A DNA stretch of 64,000 bases from Agelaius tricolor (Eukaryota > Chordata > Aves > Passeriformes > Icteridae): contig JALJCS010000024.1 in the NCBI GenBank assembly GCA_023055355.1, positions 12,916,001 through 12,980,000 on the forward strand, given 5' to 3'. Position numbers and translations under genes: made by a program. The notes beneath the pieces are model-generated. The model saw only the letters and a list, made by a program, of their open reading frames with translations, did no database searches and had not been told where the DNA came from. This document shows positions 34,953-46,300 of the stretch, piece by piece; within the stretch, counting starts at the first letter, position 1; each line of letters opens with the position of its first letter.

Positions 34953-37900
34953 CACAAAAATTCAGTAGCAGTGAGACAATGCCCTCACAAACACAGAAAG
35001 CATTTCTAGTTTTGAGGACTGGTGCACCACTAATTTCTTTACAATTTTTCGGGATACTTAGAAGAAGAGTTCAGGACTGAAATCTTAGAGATTTGAAAAG
35101 CTGCCTTTCCAAAAGTGTCTAAAAAACCCACTGAAAATACAGTTATGTGTCTTTAAACTCAATGGTCAATTTTACATCTACATTACTGATTGCTCCAGTG
35201 AGCTACTTAGACACAGGTCAGGTACAAATTAAATCTCCATCTGAAGGAAACAGGGATTCAATGTATTAGTCCAAAGATATAAGGTAAATGCAGCAAGCCC
35301 TCAGCTTTAATTGCTTGGAGAAAGCTGTGTCTATCTCTACACTTGCTACAGAATTTGATGCAGGGCACGTGTGTGCTAGCAGAGCCCTGCACTTTGTTTA
35401 CAAACCACACAGGAAACACAGAAAGACTTGTGAACTTTCAAGCACGTTCTTTATGCAGCAGGCACTGAGATAAAAGGAGGAATATCCTTTCATAGAACTG
35501 AGAAAATGCTGAAGAGGTTAAAAAACTTTTCAATGTACTATAGAACACTGTAGTGTTATATTAGCTGGCAAAGGTCTGACAGCCAGTTACCTCATCCATC
35601 AGGCAGATTTTATATTGCACCTGCAGCAGGTGGTGTCACTTATTTAGCACAGCACAGAACTTTGTGTCACTGCTGTTTACAGCCTTGCAAGTGGGAAGAG
35701 AATTTCCCTTGAGCCTGGTTTACAAAAGAAAGGAGTCCTACACAATCACTTGGTTTGCTTCTCTGTTCCTCTCTCTGTCAGCCTTTTTCCTCCCAAGTTC
35801 TTGTGCACTAATTAACCAATTTCAACCAGAATCTTATGTAATGGGCTGCAGAAGCCTTCTTTTTGTTATTTCTGTGAATGGAAGCCACAGTATCCTGTTC
35901 TGATGAGAGTAACCCCCCCCTGATATCTGATACTTAGGGTTGAACATATAATGAAGCATTTTGTCATTAGAAGTAATCTTAAAGAATTTACAGGAGAAGC
36001 AAGTGTAAATAAAGTTGAAATCTGTGTGGAGTAACATAAAGTGATCAATATGACAATACTGAAGAAGAAAGCTGTGTAACATCAACCAGGTGAACAAAAA
36101 GGATTTGGGGTTGGGAAGGGAATGCTGATGCTCAGACCAGCTCCAGGCAGCTCATCTGATGAACAGGAGTATAACATGTCCTGTGTTCCCAGCAGCAGAT
36201 GTGGCTTTGCAGAGGACACAAATGCAGTGTTTTTCATGTGCTTTGGATGGCCACCAGCACAGGTACAGAGAGAAGGCACCATTGTCTCTCTGCCAGTGGG
36301 GGCTGCCACCAGGAAAATAGAGAGCAGCTTACAGGTAAAATAATTCCTATATGCTGCAGGTCATGCACTGGGCCCACAGCACAGCCCACCAAGAAAATTT
36401 ACATTTTAGCAGCATCTGCAGAGGAGGTGAAAGAAAGAAGAGTAAACTGGATGCCCAGACACTGAGTTACAAAGGCTTTTTTTGCAGGAGATGTGTGTGA
36501 TTAGATGGCACATGTTTCTTCACAGCTGTCTCTTTCTGCTAGCTGGTTTTCTTGTCCCAGCCCTGTTATCACTTAATTTCCAGTGTTCCTCTCAAATATT
36601 CTCTAAATGTTATGACAGCACTGTGAAATTGGGAAACACTGAGATTACAGTTACTGCTATTCCAACAAAATCCAGGAAAGATATAATTTCGTTAATTATT
36701 ATAACAGGTTCTGCTCTTTTCAGAACAAGTTCTCTCATTTGTAAGTTCTGCTGAGAAGTGACATCCAGAAATTACAGATGCCCACAGTACTGGGAGTGTT
36801 TAGTGGCACTGTGGGTATTGTGGTTGTTTTGGAAAGATTCAGTCACACCTGCTGCACACCACCTTTTATCAGCAATTTCCACCATGAAGGATTCTTTCTC
36901 TCCTCAGCCATACCTGAGGTGCCTGAACTATCAACATTTGACATTGATATCCAAAAAAAGAAAAGGACAATCAAAAGCTTGATTGATCAGGCCTTAGGAA
37001 TAGCTGGAGGATAGTCTTTTATCCCTAGTTGCCTCAAAAATATCACCCACCTAACTCTCAGGTAGCAGTGGGAACCTGCTGCTTTTGTCTTACAATGCTC
37101 CTATGCTGTTGGATAAATTGGACTTAATACAGAATCATCTTTATCATGTTCCCTGCTGCAATGCATGGTGTCAAGGCATAGGCTGGCAATTAGGTTCCTG
37201 AAGTATTTCTGTATTCTGATCTTTTACAAACACTTCCTAATCATCCTGCCTGAAGATTTATTGTAAAGGCTTTCAAAAAAGTGCATACACCTTGAAAAGA
37301 TTTGTTGAGATTTGATATCTTGGAAATTCACACAGCTCAGTGGACTCCAGAAGCTGGCTATCAGTTAATGAGATACAGTGCTTTCAAAAACTGTCATTTT
37401 CCTTTTAGAATGGAAACATAAGCACTAGGAAAACAGTTCAAGAGAAATAGAGATCCATGAGCCCTTAACTGTAATCATGGGGGAAATCCTGAGTTTGGAT
37501 TTCAGTAGGGTCCTGTTTAGAGAACTGAATTCCAGTGGAATAAAGTCATTCAGCTTGAGGTCATTGGCACTGGGAAAACTTCTCAGGGAAGAAGTGAAAT
37601 CCAGCTCACTCCACAGAGCTAAGGGAGTGCCAGGCCCTTGCACTGCTTTTCACCCCCCTTCATCCCTCCTCATTTCACTTTATCTTCTGTTCTTCCTTCC
37701 CATCCCACTCAGGGGACACTGTTTCATCTCTTCTTTGCTGAGGCACTTTTATTATCTTAATCACATCTCTCATGGAAATACTCAAGGGCCAGAAAGTTTG
37801 CAAGGAGTGATTTCATGCTTGCATTCATGCTGGGAAAGAATCTGCCACCTTCTGAAACACTGGGACTATGAGCTTGTACTGGTTTTTAGTGCTGCCTGCT

Positions 37901-39480
37901 CAACTCTGCTTGTCCTATTTATTCACCCTGATTAGGCTGCCAAGGCTTGATGAAAGGAGGCTTGACATTTACTTGTCTTTGACAGTCCTTATGTAGTTTG
38001 GGGTGTTACAAAATCAGCAGCAAGGACACCTTCCAGAGCCTCTGAGTCTGCACTCACCTTATTTACTTATTCATTCTTGGTGAATCGTTGTCATATCTGA
38101 AAAGAAGAAAAGTTTACACAAATCAGGCTACTGAAAAATAGCATTTTTTAAAGTTTTAGGCCTTTGAATTAATTATTCCATCGTTCCACTCTTAAAGTGA
38201 CTCTTACACTTACTGAAGCTATGAATTTTCAATTCCCAGAGGAAGCAGATATTGCAATGTTACTGCATAAACTGCTTAAGATAGCTAGCTGGTTTTCCCC
38301 ACATATTTTCTTAGTTAATGAAACTAAAATCACAAGTAGAAAACACAGGAAAACACAGCAAAAATATTAAATTCAAGAACTTTCATTGTATTTGTATATA
38401 ATAAAATAGTTCACAGTTCAGCTGTGAATACTTAGCATTCACATTTACAGGATGGTGAAAATAAAGAGGAATGAATGGAGCCTGTTAAGGAAAACCCACA
38501 TGCTTATTGAAAGGAATATGGGGAAGAACTTAGTGAGTTAATTCTTACTGAACTGTCTCCTCCAGACCTTCCTGCACTTTGTGCACTCTCAGCAGTGGGG
38601 ACCACAGGGACCACAAGCAGTTTAATAGAGAGAGCACCATTGTTTCTCTTATGAGGAGATGATACTGTTATAACTGCCTGACCACTTCGGGTCTGGAGGC
38701 TTGATATGTCACTTTAAAACTGAGGTTTCACTTCTGCACAGTTCCCATGATTTCTGGGAAAATATAATCAGAAGAATATGTTTAGCAATACCATTTGCCA
38801 GTGCAGGCCTTGGTCAGAACATGGCATTTCTAGGGTTCTTTCAGAACTGCTTAGGGCTGGCTGAGATTTGTCACAAATTCCCTTTTTCAAATTCACTCTG
38901 TTAAAGACAGATGCTTGGTAAGCAATTATTAAAAATCTATGAACAATTTATAGTTAACATTCTGAATTGCATCACTTCTTTTGTTAAGATTTAGAAATTT
39001 GAGTCTTATTCAGTTTTGATTTTTTGACTAAGGAAATAGAATTCCCCTCTTTGGAGATTACAGTAAAGAACTAACCCTCTGGCAGAGAACACTTAATACT
39101 TCCTTAGATGATTTCACACAGCCTCAAACATCCATAATTTACACACTTGTCTTAGAAATCCATGTGACAACTAATCCAAGCCTATGGGCAAGGGAGAGAA
39201 ATAAAATAACCTATTGTGTGCTGATAAACTATGTTTGTATGACCACTGCAAAGTCTATTCTGCAAAGTTGACTTAGGTAAAGTCAGATTCAACACCTGTC
39301 CCGCCCAAAACAATTAATTTCGAGCAAACAGACATGTGGTGGTTTGAATTCATCTTTTACTCGCACATTAGATGGAGCATGTCACTGCAATTATTTGAAC
39401 GAGGACCCCAAGAACTTTACAAGTTATTTCCTGGGGTTCACTTGAGTGCATTACCGCCGATAACTTCCCGAAGTTTGACT
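34953..39480. other. BST1-CD38 intergenic region, right part
   Basis: No known exon is recognised between the solo LTR and the CD38 CpG island. Two neighbouring open frames at 36482-36754 and 36778-37014 (plus strand) look slightly protein-like (a hydrophobic start in the first, a Lys-rich end in the second) but match no family I know. Confidence 0.5.
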
Positions 39481-39679
39481 CGGGGAGGTCACGGCAAAGT
39501 GCGGCACAGAGCACAGACAGCACCCAGGCTCTCGCCTTCCCGCCCCAGCCCCGAAAAGCCCTCGCTGGGCTCAGAACCTGCGGAGCGGACGGGACCGGCG
39601 GGGCGGGGGCAGCGGCCCCGCGGACCGGACCTGCCCCTCCGGAGCCCCGGAGGCCGCGGGAGCCGCTGGCCCCTCGGTC

Positions 39680-39810
39680 AGCCCGGGGCTCCAGGGACAG
39701 CCCGGGGGTCCAGGGACAGCCCGGGGGTCCCGGCACATCCCGGGGGTCCCGGCACAGCCCGGGGGTCTCGGCACTGCCCGGGGGTCCCGGCACTGCCCGG
39801 GGATCCCCGG
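39680..39810 (+). repeat. 19-bp GC-rich minisatellite upstream of CD38
   Basis: About seven head-to-tail copies of a 19-nt unit of the form AGCCCGGGGGTCCCGGCAC, with units starting at 39680, 39699, 39718, 39737, 39756 and 39775 and a partial one at 39794. The first two copies read CCAGGGAC at the end and later ones CCCGGCAC, so the array has internal variant structure. A run of four or five G recurs in each unit. Confidence 0.93.
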
Positions 39811-39933
39811 AGGGCGCAGCGCTGCCCGTTCAGCCCCGCGCTCTGCCGGCGGCCGCTGACACGGGGCGGGCGGGGGTCAGCCCGGCCTCCCGGGCATCCG
39901 CCGGGGCGGGGGCGGCGCGGCTTGGCCGCAGGA

Positions 39934-40130
39934 GCCGCTGTCCCGCTGTCCGCGCCGTTCCCCCTGTCCCTGCTGTCCCTGCTGTCCCCGCCGTCCCCGC
40001 TGTTCCCCCTGTCCCTGCTGTCCCCGCTGTCCCCGCCGTCCCCGCTGTTCCCCCTCTCCCTGCTGTCCCTCTGTCCCCGCCGTTCCCCCTGTCCCTGCTG
40101 TCCCTCTGTCCCGCTGTCCCTCTGTCCCGC
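39934..40130 (+). repeat. Pyrimidine-rich 9-bp minisatellite ending next to the CD38 start
   Basis: Degenerate repeats of CTGTCCCTG / CTGTCCCCG / CCGTTCCCC run for about 200 nt and stop 22 nt before the CD38 ATG. The plus strand is almost entirely C, T and G with C-runs of three to five, so the other strand carries many G-runs and is a candidate G-quadruplex former. The tract ends CTGTCCCGCAG, which resembles a polypyrimidine tract with a 3' splice site. Confidence 0.92.
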
Positions 40131-40153
40131 AGCTGCCGCCGCCGCTCAGCGCG

Positions 40154-40392
40154 ATGCCGCTGCCGCAGGGCTCTGCCCGGGCCCGGCAGCGCACCGTGCT
40201 CCTGGTGGGCATCGCCGTGCTGCTGGCCGCCCTGGTCCTCGCCGTCGTGCTGGCCTCTCTGCTGACCCACGGAAGGCACGAGGTCAGCCCCAAAATGCTG
40301 AAGTGGAAGGACAGGGGGACCACGAAGAACTTGCAAGAAGTTATTCTGGGAAGATGCTACAACTACATCACGGCGCAGCACCCAGAGCTGGG
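40154..40392 (+). CDS. CD38: CD38 exon 1 (cytoplasmic tail, membrane anchor, stalk)
   Basis: 239 nt encoding MPLPQGSARARQR, then a 24-residue Leu/Val/Ala helix (TVLLVGIAVLLAALVLAVVL and on), then a stalk and the family motif LQEVILGRCYNYITAQHPELG (split across the exon junction). Positive residues before the helix support type II orientation. The donor GTGAGT is at 40393, leaving phase 2 exactly as in BST1 exon 1. The coding part is still in the CpG island. Confidence 0.95.
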
Positions 40393-43300
40393 GTGAGTAG
40401 AGGTCTGGGTCAGGTGTCAGGTGAGCAGAACTGTGCCAGCTCCACCTGGCTGGGTTTGCAGAGGCAGGGAGAAATCAGAACTCTCTTTTGTAGAAAAATG
40501 TACAACAAACTCAGTGCCCCAGTGTTGGCTTTTTAAGGAAACTACCTGCGGGGGCAATAAAAGTAACACTAATCAAAACGTAATTAGAAATGGATTTTAC
40601 AACTTCCCTAGTGCCAGCTGAAATAAAAGCTGAATTCTAGCAGGTTTGAGTACACGGAGGTGAAGCACTTTGCTTTAAAGCTGATCTGCCAAAGTCTGTA
40701 ATGTGACACTGCAGTCCTGTAACCGAGACTACACAGGAGGGAGGGAAAGGACAAGGTTCAACACAGACTTATAAAGCAGACAAAGATGTTAGAAAAACAT
40801 GCAGAAGTACCTTGGGGTTATCCAAAACTGTTTTTAGCATGTGGATATCACTTCTTGAAGAGCTCAGAGACCTTGCATGGAGAAATAGAGGTGGATCACA
40901 ATACCAGCTCATCAGCCCCTGGAAACACCTTCCCCCAGAGGTGGCCTTGCTCAGCTCATCACAGCAGGTAGCGCAACACCCCTGGCATCCCATCCCTCCT
41001 CTCCTGCAGAAGAAATTCCATGGGCCCAGGTCTGCACCAGTGTGTTAGAGCTGAGAACTGATTTGCTGATCCCCTTGGCTGCAGAGAAAGGCAAAGTATG
41101 AAATAAGGAGTGCCCCGGGCCCCCCAGCAGGTACTGGGGACACCCAGGATGGGCTCCAGAGCAGCCAGGGTCTCTCAGCAGGGACCCATCCATCCCTTCT
41201 GTGGCAGCAGCTGTCCTGCTTTGTCTCTGCAGGGAGCCTCTGGCAGAATTTTCCATCACCCTGGGCTGAGTGCTATGGGACTGCCCCACACCTTGGCCAG
41301 GTGACAGAACCATCCTGGTCTTTGTCCTAAAAAAGGCAACCTGTTGTTTTCATGACATTGAGCTGATGAGAACAAAGCTGTGTACAGTTTGCTTGCATTT
41401 GGGTTTCTTTTGGCTTTGGATATCCTGCACTGTATGAAAACACTGATCTGCAGTATTTGAAGGGTCATGTGAAAATCCATGGCCTGAGTACACAGAGACT
41501 TTTTCACTCTTTAGTTAAATATTTCAGTGGCTTTAGTGAGAACAAGGAGGATTCTTTTGTAAATAAAATTAAAAAGCTCCCGAAACTTGCAAAATCATAT
41601 AGATGTTTCTAAAAGCATAAATTAATTTATTAAAGAATTATACACTCAATATTTAAATCTGAAATCTGTTTTCAGGCCTAACAGCCTTTGTGACATGGGC
41701 TTGTTTCATTGAAATTGGGGTGTTGAAGATGTGAAAACCACTTTTGTGTGAATGTGCTTTCAGCGACGGCCACGTGTGTTTTCACTGATAACACAGTCTG
41801 AATCTGGGCCACAAATATCTCTAGGAATGATTTGTTTAGGCAATTAATTTAAGGACAGTTTTTAAAAATCACAAATCCATGATCACAAGTTTCTTAAACG
41901 TTTGTTAGTACAAAGCACAATATTTTGGCCTATTCATAATCCAACAGTGCTTAACACTTTGTGCATTAAGTGAGCTGTGAGCTCACTTTCTTTCAGATTA
42001 AATTACTTCTGTATAGTAGGACCCTTTTTTTTAAATTTTATTTAAGTGACAGATTTTTCTGAAGCATATATCACAGAAGAAGGAAAAACATGCTTGTTTA
42101 TGTACATCTGAAATGTTCAGAGGTTTCCTGAATGAAGAATTAAATGCAGATGCTTTTCTGGAAATCAAAGCCAAGATTGCTCATTTCTGATTGTGCTTAG
42201 CTCTGTGCAGCTTGTGTAATCAACCCCTTCTGTCATTGGCACTTTCTGATAATGACCTGGGTGCCTTTAGACACATCAGAGAGTGGGATCTTTCATCATC
42301 ATCCCTCTCTCTTTCATTATTAATGTAGGCCTTGGATCCTCTGTTGTATGGGATCTGTGGTGCACTTAATCAAAGAGAAGAGTAGGAACAGGGAACTGCA
42401 GAAACATGGGCAGTCTTGTGAGCTGGGCAAGCTGTGCCCTGTACTCTGCCAGAACTTGCTGCCATTGCTTCCCACCATGAGAACTTTATCTTGGTAGGAA
42501 ATCTTTTCATTTTCTCATAAATTTGTCCATATTTTGTTCTTTCCCTTTTAATCTTACACTGATTTATATATTTTTTTTAAAGATCTGCCTTTAGTAAACT
42601 CGTGGACACTTCCATGTATTTTTACCTTTTTTTAATATCAGAGTCACTAAGTTCCACCATTGATGATATTTTCTGAACATAAAATCTATTCCCTGTGGTA
42701 GTTAGTGACATTTACTACATTTTGGAGTGCCATATTTCAATTTGGAATAGGTGGCAGGTTTTGAAGAAAAGGGGGGTGGTTGACATGCCAATGGATATTT
42801 TACTGTTTCTGGCTATCACCGATGGCTTTAACAGAGTTCTACAGCCTCCATTTAGCTCTGCTTTTGCATCTGTGTGCTGTAAATCATTTCAGAAGGCCTC
42901 TGACATGCTAGTGTGCACCTCCACTATCACAACTCTAATTCTAGAGGATGCCTCTTTGCATTCTCCCTCATCTTACCTGGAGCCCTTTCGCCATGCCCAG
43001 CCAGCTCACTCTGGTCATGCTCTTCTCCTTTCCAAGACAATCTTTGGGCTGAACCCAAGCCCACAGAGGCCACTGGAAGGCTCTTGCTGTCTGCAGCTGA
43101 GCTTTGTGAACACCTCATGCAATCAGATTTTATCCTGTTGATTTGTTTATTCTTCAAATTCATCAAAACTCTGCATTGAACTTGCTCACAAAAGGACATT
43201 TCTCTGGTGCTGTGTTACAGCATCTGCTGGAAATAATTGTGTTCAACTGCTTGCATGCCATACAATCCTCAGATTTATTTCTGCTGCTGGCTGACTCTCA

Positions 43301-46300
43301 ATATTTGTACACATGCAATTTCCTCAGTCTTCCTGCATAAACTTTGTCATGACAAAGTTCATGAGGAAGAGGAAGAGAATACCAAACATTTCAATAAAGC
43401 ACTTTCAGTATTATTCCTATTTTTTAGGAAGAAATGTGGATGGTATAGCAGCAGGCTTTAGGGGGTTTGTTCCCTGCACACAGAGTTACACAGCTACACA
43501 CTGACAGTAAAGAATCATATTTCTCTTTTCACTTCCCTGGAAAACACTGGCTCCAAAGCAATAATTTGTCACAGCTTGGTAGTCTTACCTTTTTTTTCTA
43601 CATTAACAGAAGCTAGAAGTTCTGATTTCACTAGCCTTGTAAAAATCCCCTGTGGCCATCAGCCTGTATGGTAGTTTGGGCTGAATAAAGCCAAAAGCAT
43701 CTTGGTCTGAAGAAACAATTTGACCTCCAATGACTCCTCCTCTCCTTCGCAGTACCAGGGACTCCCTCTTGTGGCTGTCACACCGCTCGCAAGTCGCCTC
43801 CAGTGCCACCCCCGCCAGGTTCCCAGAGTTTATCCCTGGCACAGGCAGGGGCTCAGCGCTGCAGGCTCACCCGCACAGCTCAGGGAGTTCAGCAGATCCC
43901 TGCTGGGACCACTCGTGCTGGCACCATAACTCACCCAGCACTCGAAGGTGCTGCTTCTCATGGTTTGTTTGGCACCTCTGGACTTGTTGGGGCAGAGAAA
44001 GGGGCAGCAGCTGTAGCCTGAGTTAATTAACTGGCTTAGGTTTCCTCTTCAGCACATTTGCATTGGCAGGCTGAGGGCAGGAACCAGCAGCACTTTGTGA
44101 CCTGGGGAAGGAGTGGAGAAGCCATGTTATCTAAAAGGTCATAGTCACTAATGCCCAAAGCATAAAATATGCTTTTTTTGGATCTAGAAATATCTGATTT
44201 TACATTGGCAGCTCAAGAGAATTTTCATTCTCAGCTAATGACTGCTCCCCCCTGACAGCTGCAGTCACTTCTTGGTCTTTAATTCACAGAACCACAGAAT
44301 GGGTCAGGTTGGAAGGGAATACAGAGGGTGAGCTGCTCCAGCCTCCATGCCCAAGCTGGAACATCCTAGAGCACATTACCCAGGGCTGTGTCCAGAGAAG
44401 CTGGCAAGGAGCTACTATTTAAAAATGTAAAAATTGTTTGAAGTCAAACCAGCTTATTTTTTGTCTAACTTCTGACAGGAAGAGGGCACCAAGGACACAG
44501 ACAGAGAGCAGTTTCAATAACACATGTAACTGCCAGGCCAAACAATGCCACTGTGCCTGACTAAGCAATACAAAAACCTGATGATGAAGCTGAAAGTGTA
44601 AAACTTCAGTACAGTTTTCATGCAATCTTGTATGGACACAGAATATATTTCCTCCTTAGATATAATTAGATCAACCAATATTGTTTTTATTGTTAGTGGC
44701 AAGTTCTGTTGTAACAAATTTTAACAGTCTGTAATTCCATTAAATTTAGTAAGAGTTGGTGCATGTCCAGGAGAGCTCTGTCTCCTGACTGCACAATCAT
44801 GAATGCATTTTGCCTTCCCATTCCTTTGCAGCCTGTGGAGATGGAGATATATTTTGTGAGAAAGAACATATATGGACCATGATTTTATGTGAGATACTAT
44901 TGCATTCACAGCATAATTCCCTCCTGAAAGAAATCTGGGGTTTGTTGTATGCTTACTTTTGCATTTTGCCTTCATGCTTTACTAGGCATTTTTAACCTAA
45001 TTTCTTTGTGTTTGTTCACTGATTGTTAATGCTTTCACATCAAGCATGGTACTAAATAACCATGATTTGATTCAGTGTCACAAAAATCCTAGGTTTATTT
45101 TTATAGCCATGATATTATACTGAAACTTAACTAAGGTTTGTTTTCTCATTGAGAAAATGTGCCTTGCATGAGAGAAACCATTACTGAACCAGTCTTCAGA
45201 AAAGTACAAATTACTACCCAGTTGTAATGCATTAGACCCTCTTAGAGTGCTCAGCAGATTTCTAGAGCTCCCTAGTTTGATATCCATCAAACTGCAAAGG
45301 GCTCAGTGTTTCTTTGTTTGTAAGAATACACTTCCTAAAAAAATCTGTTGTCATTGCTGTGCCATCTTTTTTGGTCCCAGAGCAAACAAAAGGCTTTGTC
45401 TGCACTGCCTGTGGAACAGGACCCAGGGCCTGGTGACAAGCTGATGTGACCCCTCATTGTGCCCTGGTGCCCAGGGCCAGCAGTGCCTGGGTGCATGAGA
45501 AGGAGCATTGGCAGAGGGGGACAGAGGGGACCTTTCCCTCTGCTCAGCCCTGGGGAGGTGTGGCTGCAGTGCTGGGGCCAGTTCTGGCCTTGTCAGTGCA
45601 AGGGAGTCAGGGACACACCTGGAGCACATCTAGTGAGGGGCCATGAAGGTGATGGAAGTGTCTGAGATACAGAGAGGGGTTCAGAGCCTGAGACTGCCCA
45701 GCCTGGAGAAGGGAAGGTTCAAGGTGGTAAATACCAGCTGAGGGGAGGAAAGAAGAGAGAGTCAAGCTTTTCTCAGTAGTATTCAGTTGCAGGACAAGAG
45801 GCAACGGGCATTAAAGAGGCATTAAAGTACAGAAAATTCTATTTAAACATAGGGGAAAAAACAGGGTTTTTTACTATGAGGGTGATCAAAGAGTGGAACT
45901 TGACTGGAGACTTTGTGGAGGCTTCATCCTTGGAAACATTCAAAACAAGACAGATCCTGGTCCTGAGAAACCGTCTCTGAGACAGAGGTTGGGCTAGATG
46001 ATCACCAAAAGTACCTTCCTTTCTCATGCTGCTTCATTTCTTAGGAATTGCTGTTAGACTTGTAAGAACTCCACTGGGAAACTGGGACAAACAGCAATGA
46101 AGAAATGTTTTGGCTCATCTCTAATGAAAATTGTTTTGATATTTTGTTCCTACATCTGGTTTGTCTCTCAGCATTAAGATGGGCACTGTATCATCATAAT
46201 AGCACACTGCTTATTAAAATACCCAAGTCCTAACATTTGTGTATGCTGTTAAAGTTCCCCTCCCTATTTCATATGCTTGTGTACTGATTTTAATACCTTC

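Larger units (their letters stand above)
39480..40330 (+). promoter_or_regulatory. CD38: CpG-island promoter region of CD38
   Basis: GC content and CpG density rise abruptly around 39480 and stay high through CD38 exon 1, in contrast to the AT-rich DNA on the left. Two tandem-repeat arrays occupy most of the last 450 nt before the ATG. No TATA box is seen. Human CD38 also has a CpG-island promoter reaching into intron 1. The transcription start cannot be fixed here. Confidence 0.75.

Noticed and set aside
39680..40130. CRISPR-like regular repeats
   Set aside because: These are contiguous head-to-tail minisatellites with no unique spacers, in vertebrate DNA.
39830..40381. 183-codon minus-strand frame with Gly/Thr/Arg repeats
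   Set aside because: It is the reverse reading of the CT-rich minisatellite and CD38 exon 1. The repeated GTAGTAG pattern comes from the tandem DNA repeat.
39334..40536. 400-codon plus-strand open frame over the CD38 promoter and exon 1
   Set aside because: It is out of frame with CD38, translates the minisatellites into low-complexity Pro/Gly/Ser, and runs through the CD38 exon 1 donor. It is a product of GC-rich composition.
42695..43141. 148-codon plus-strand frame in CD38 intron 1
   Set aside because: No family resemblance, and it sits inside the intron without supporting splice structure.
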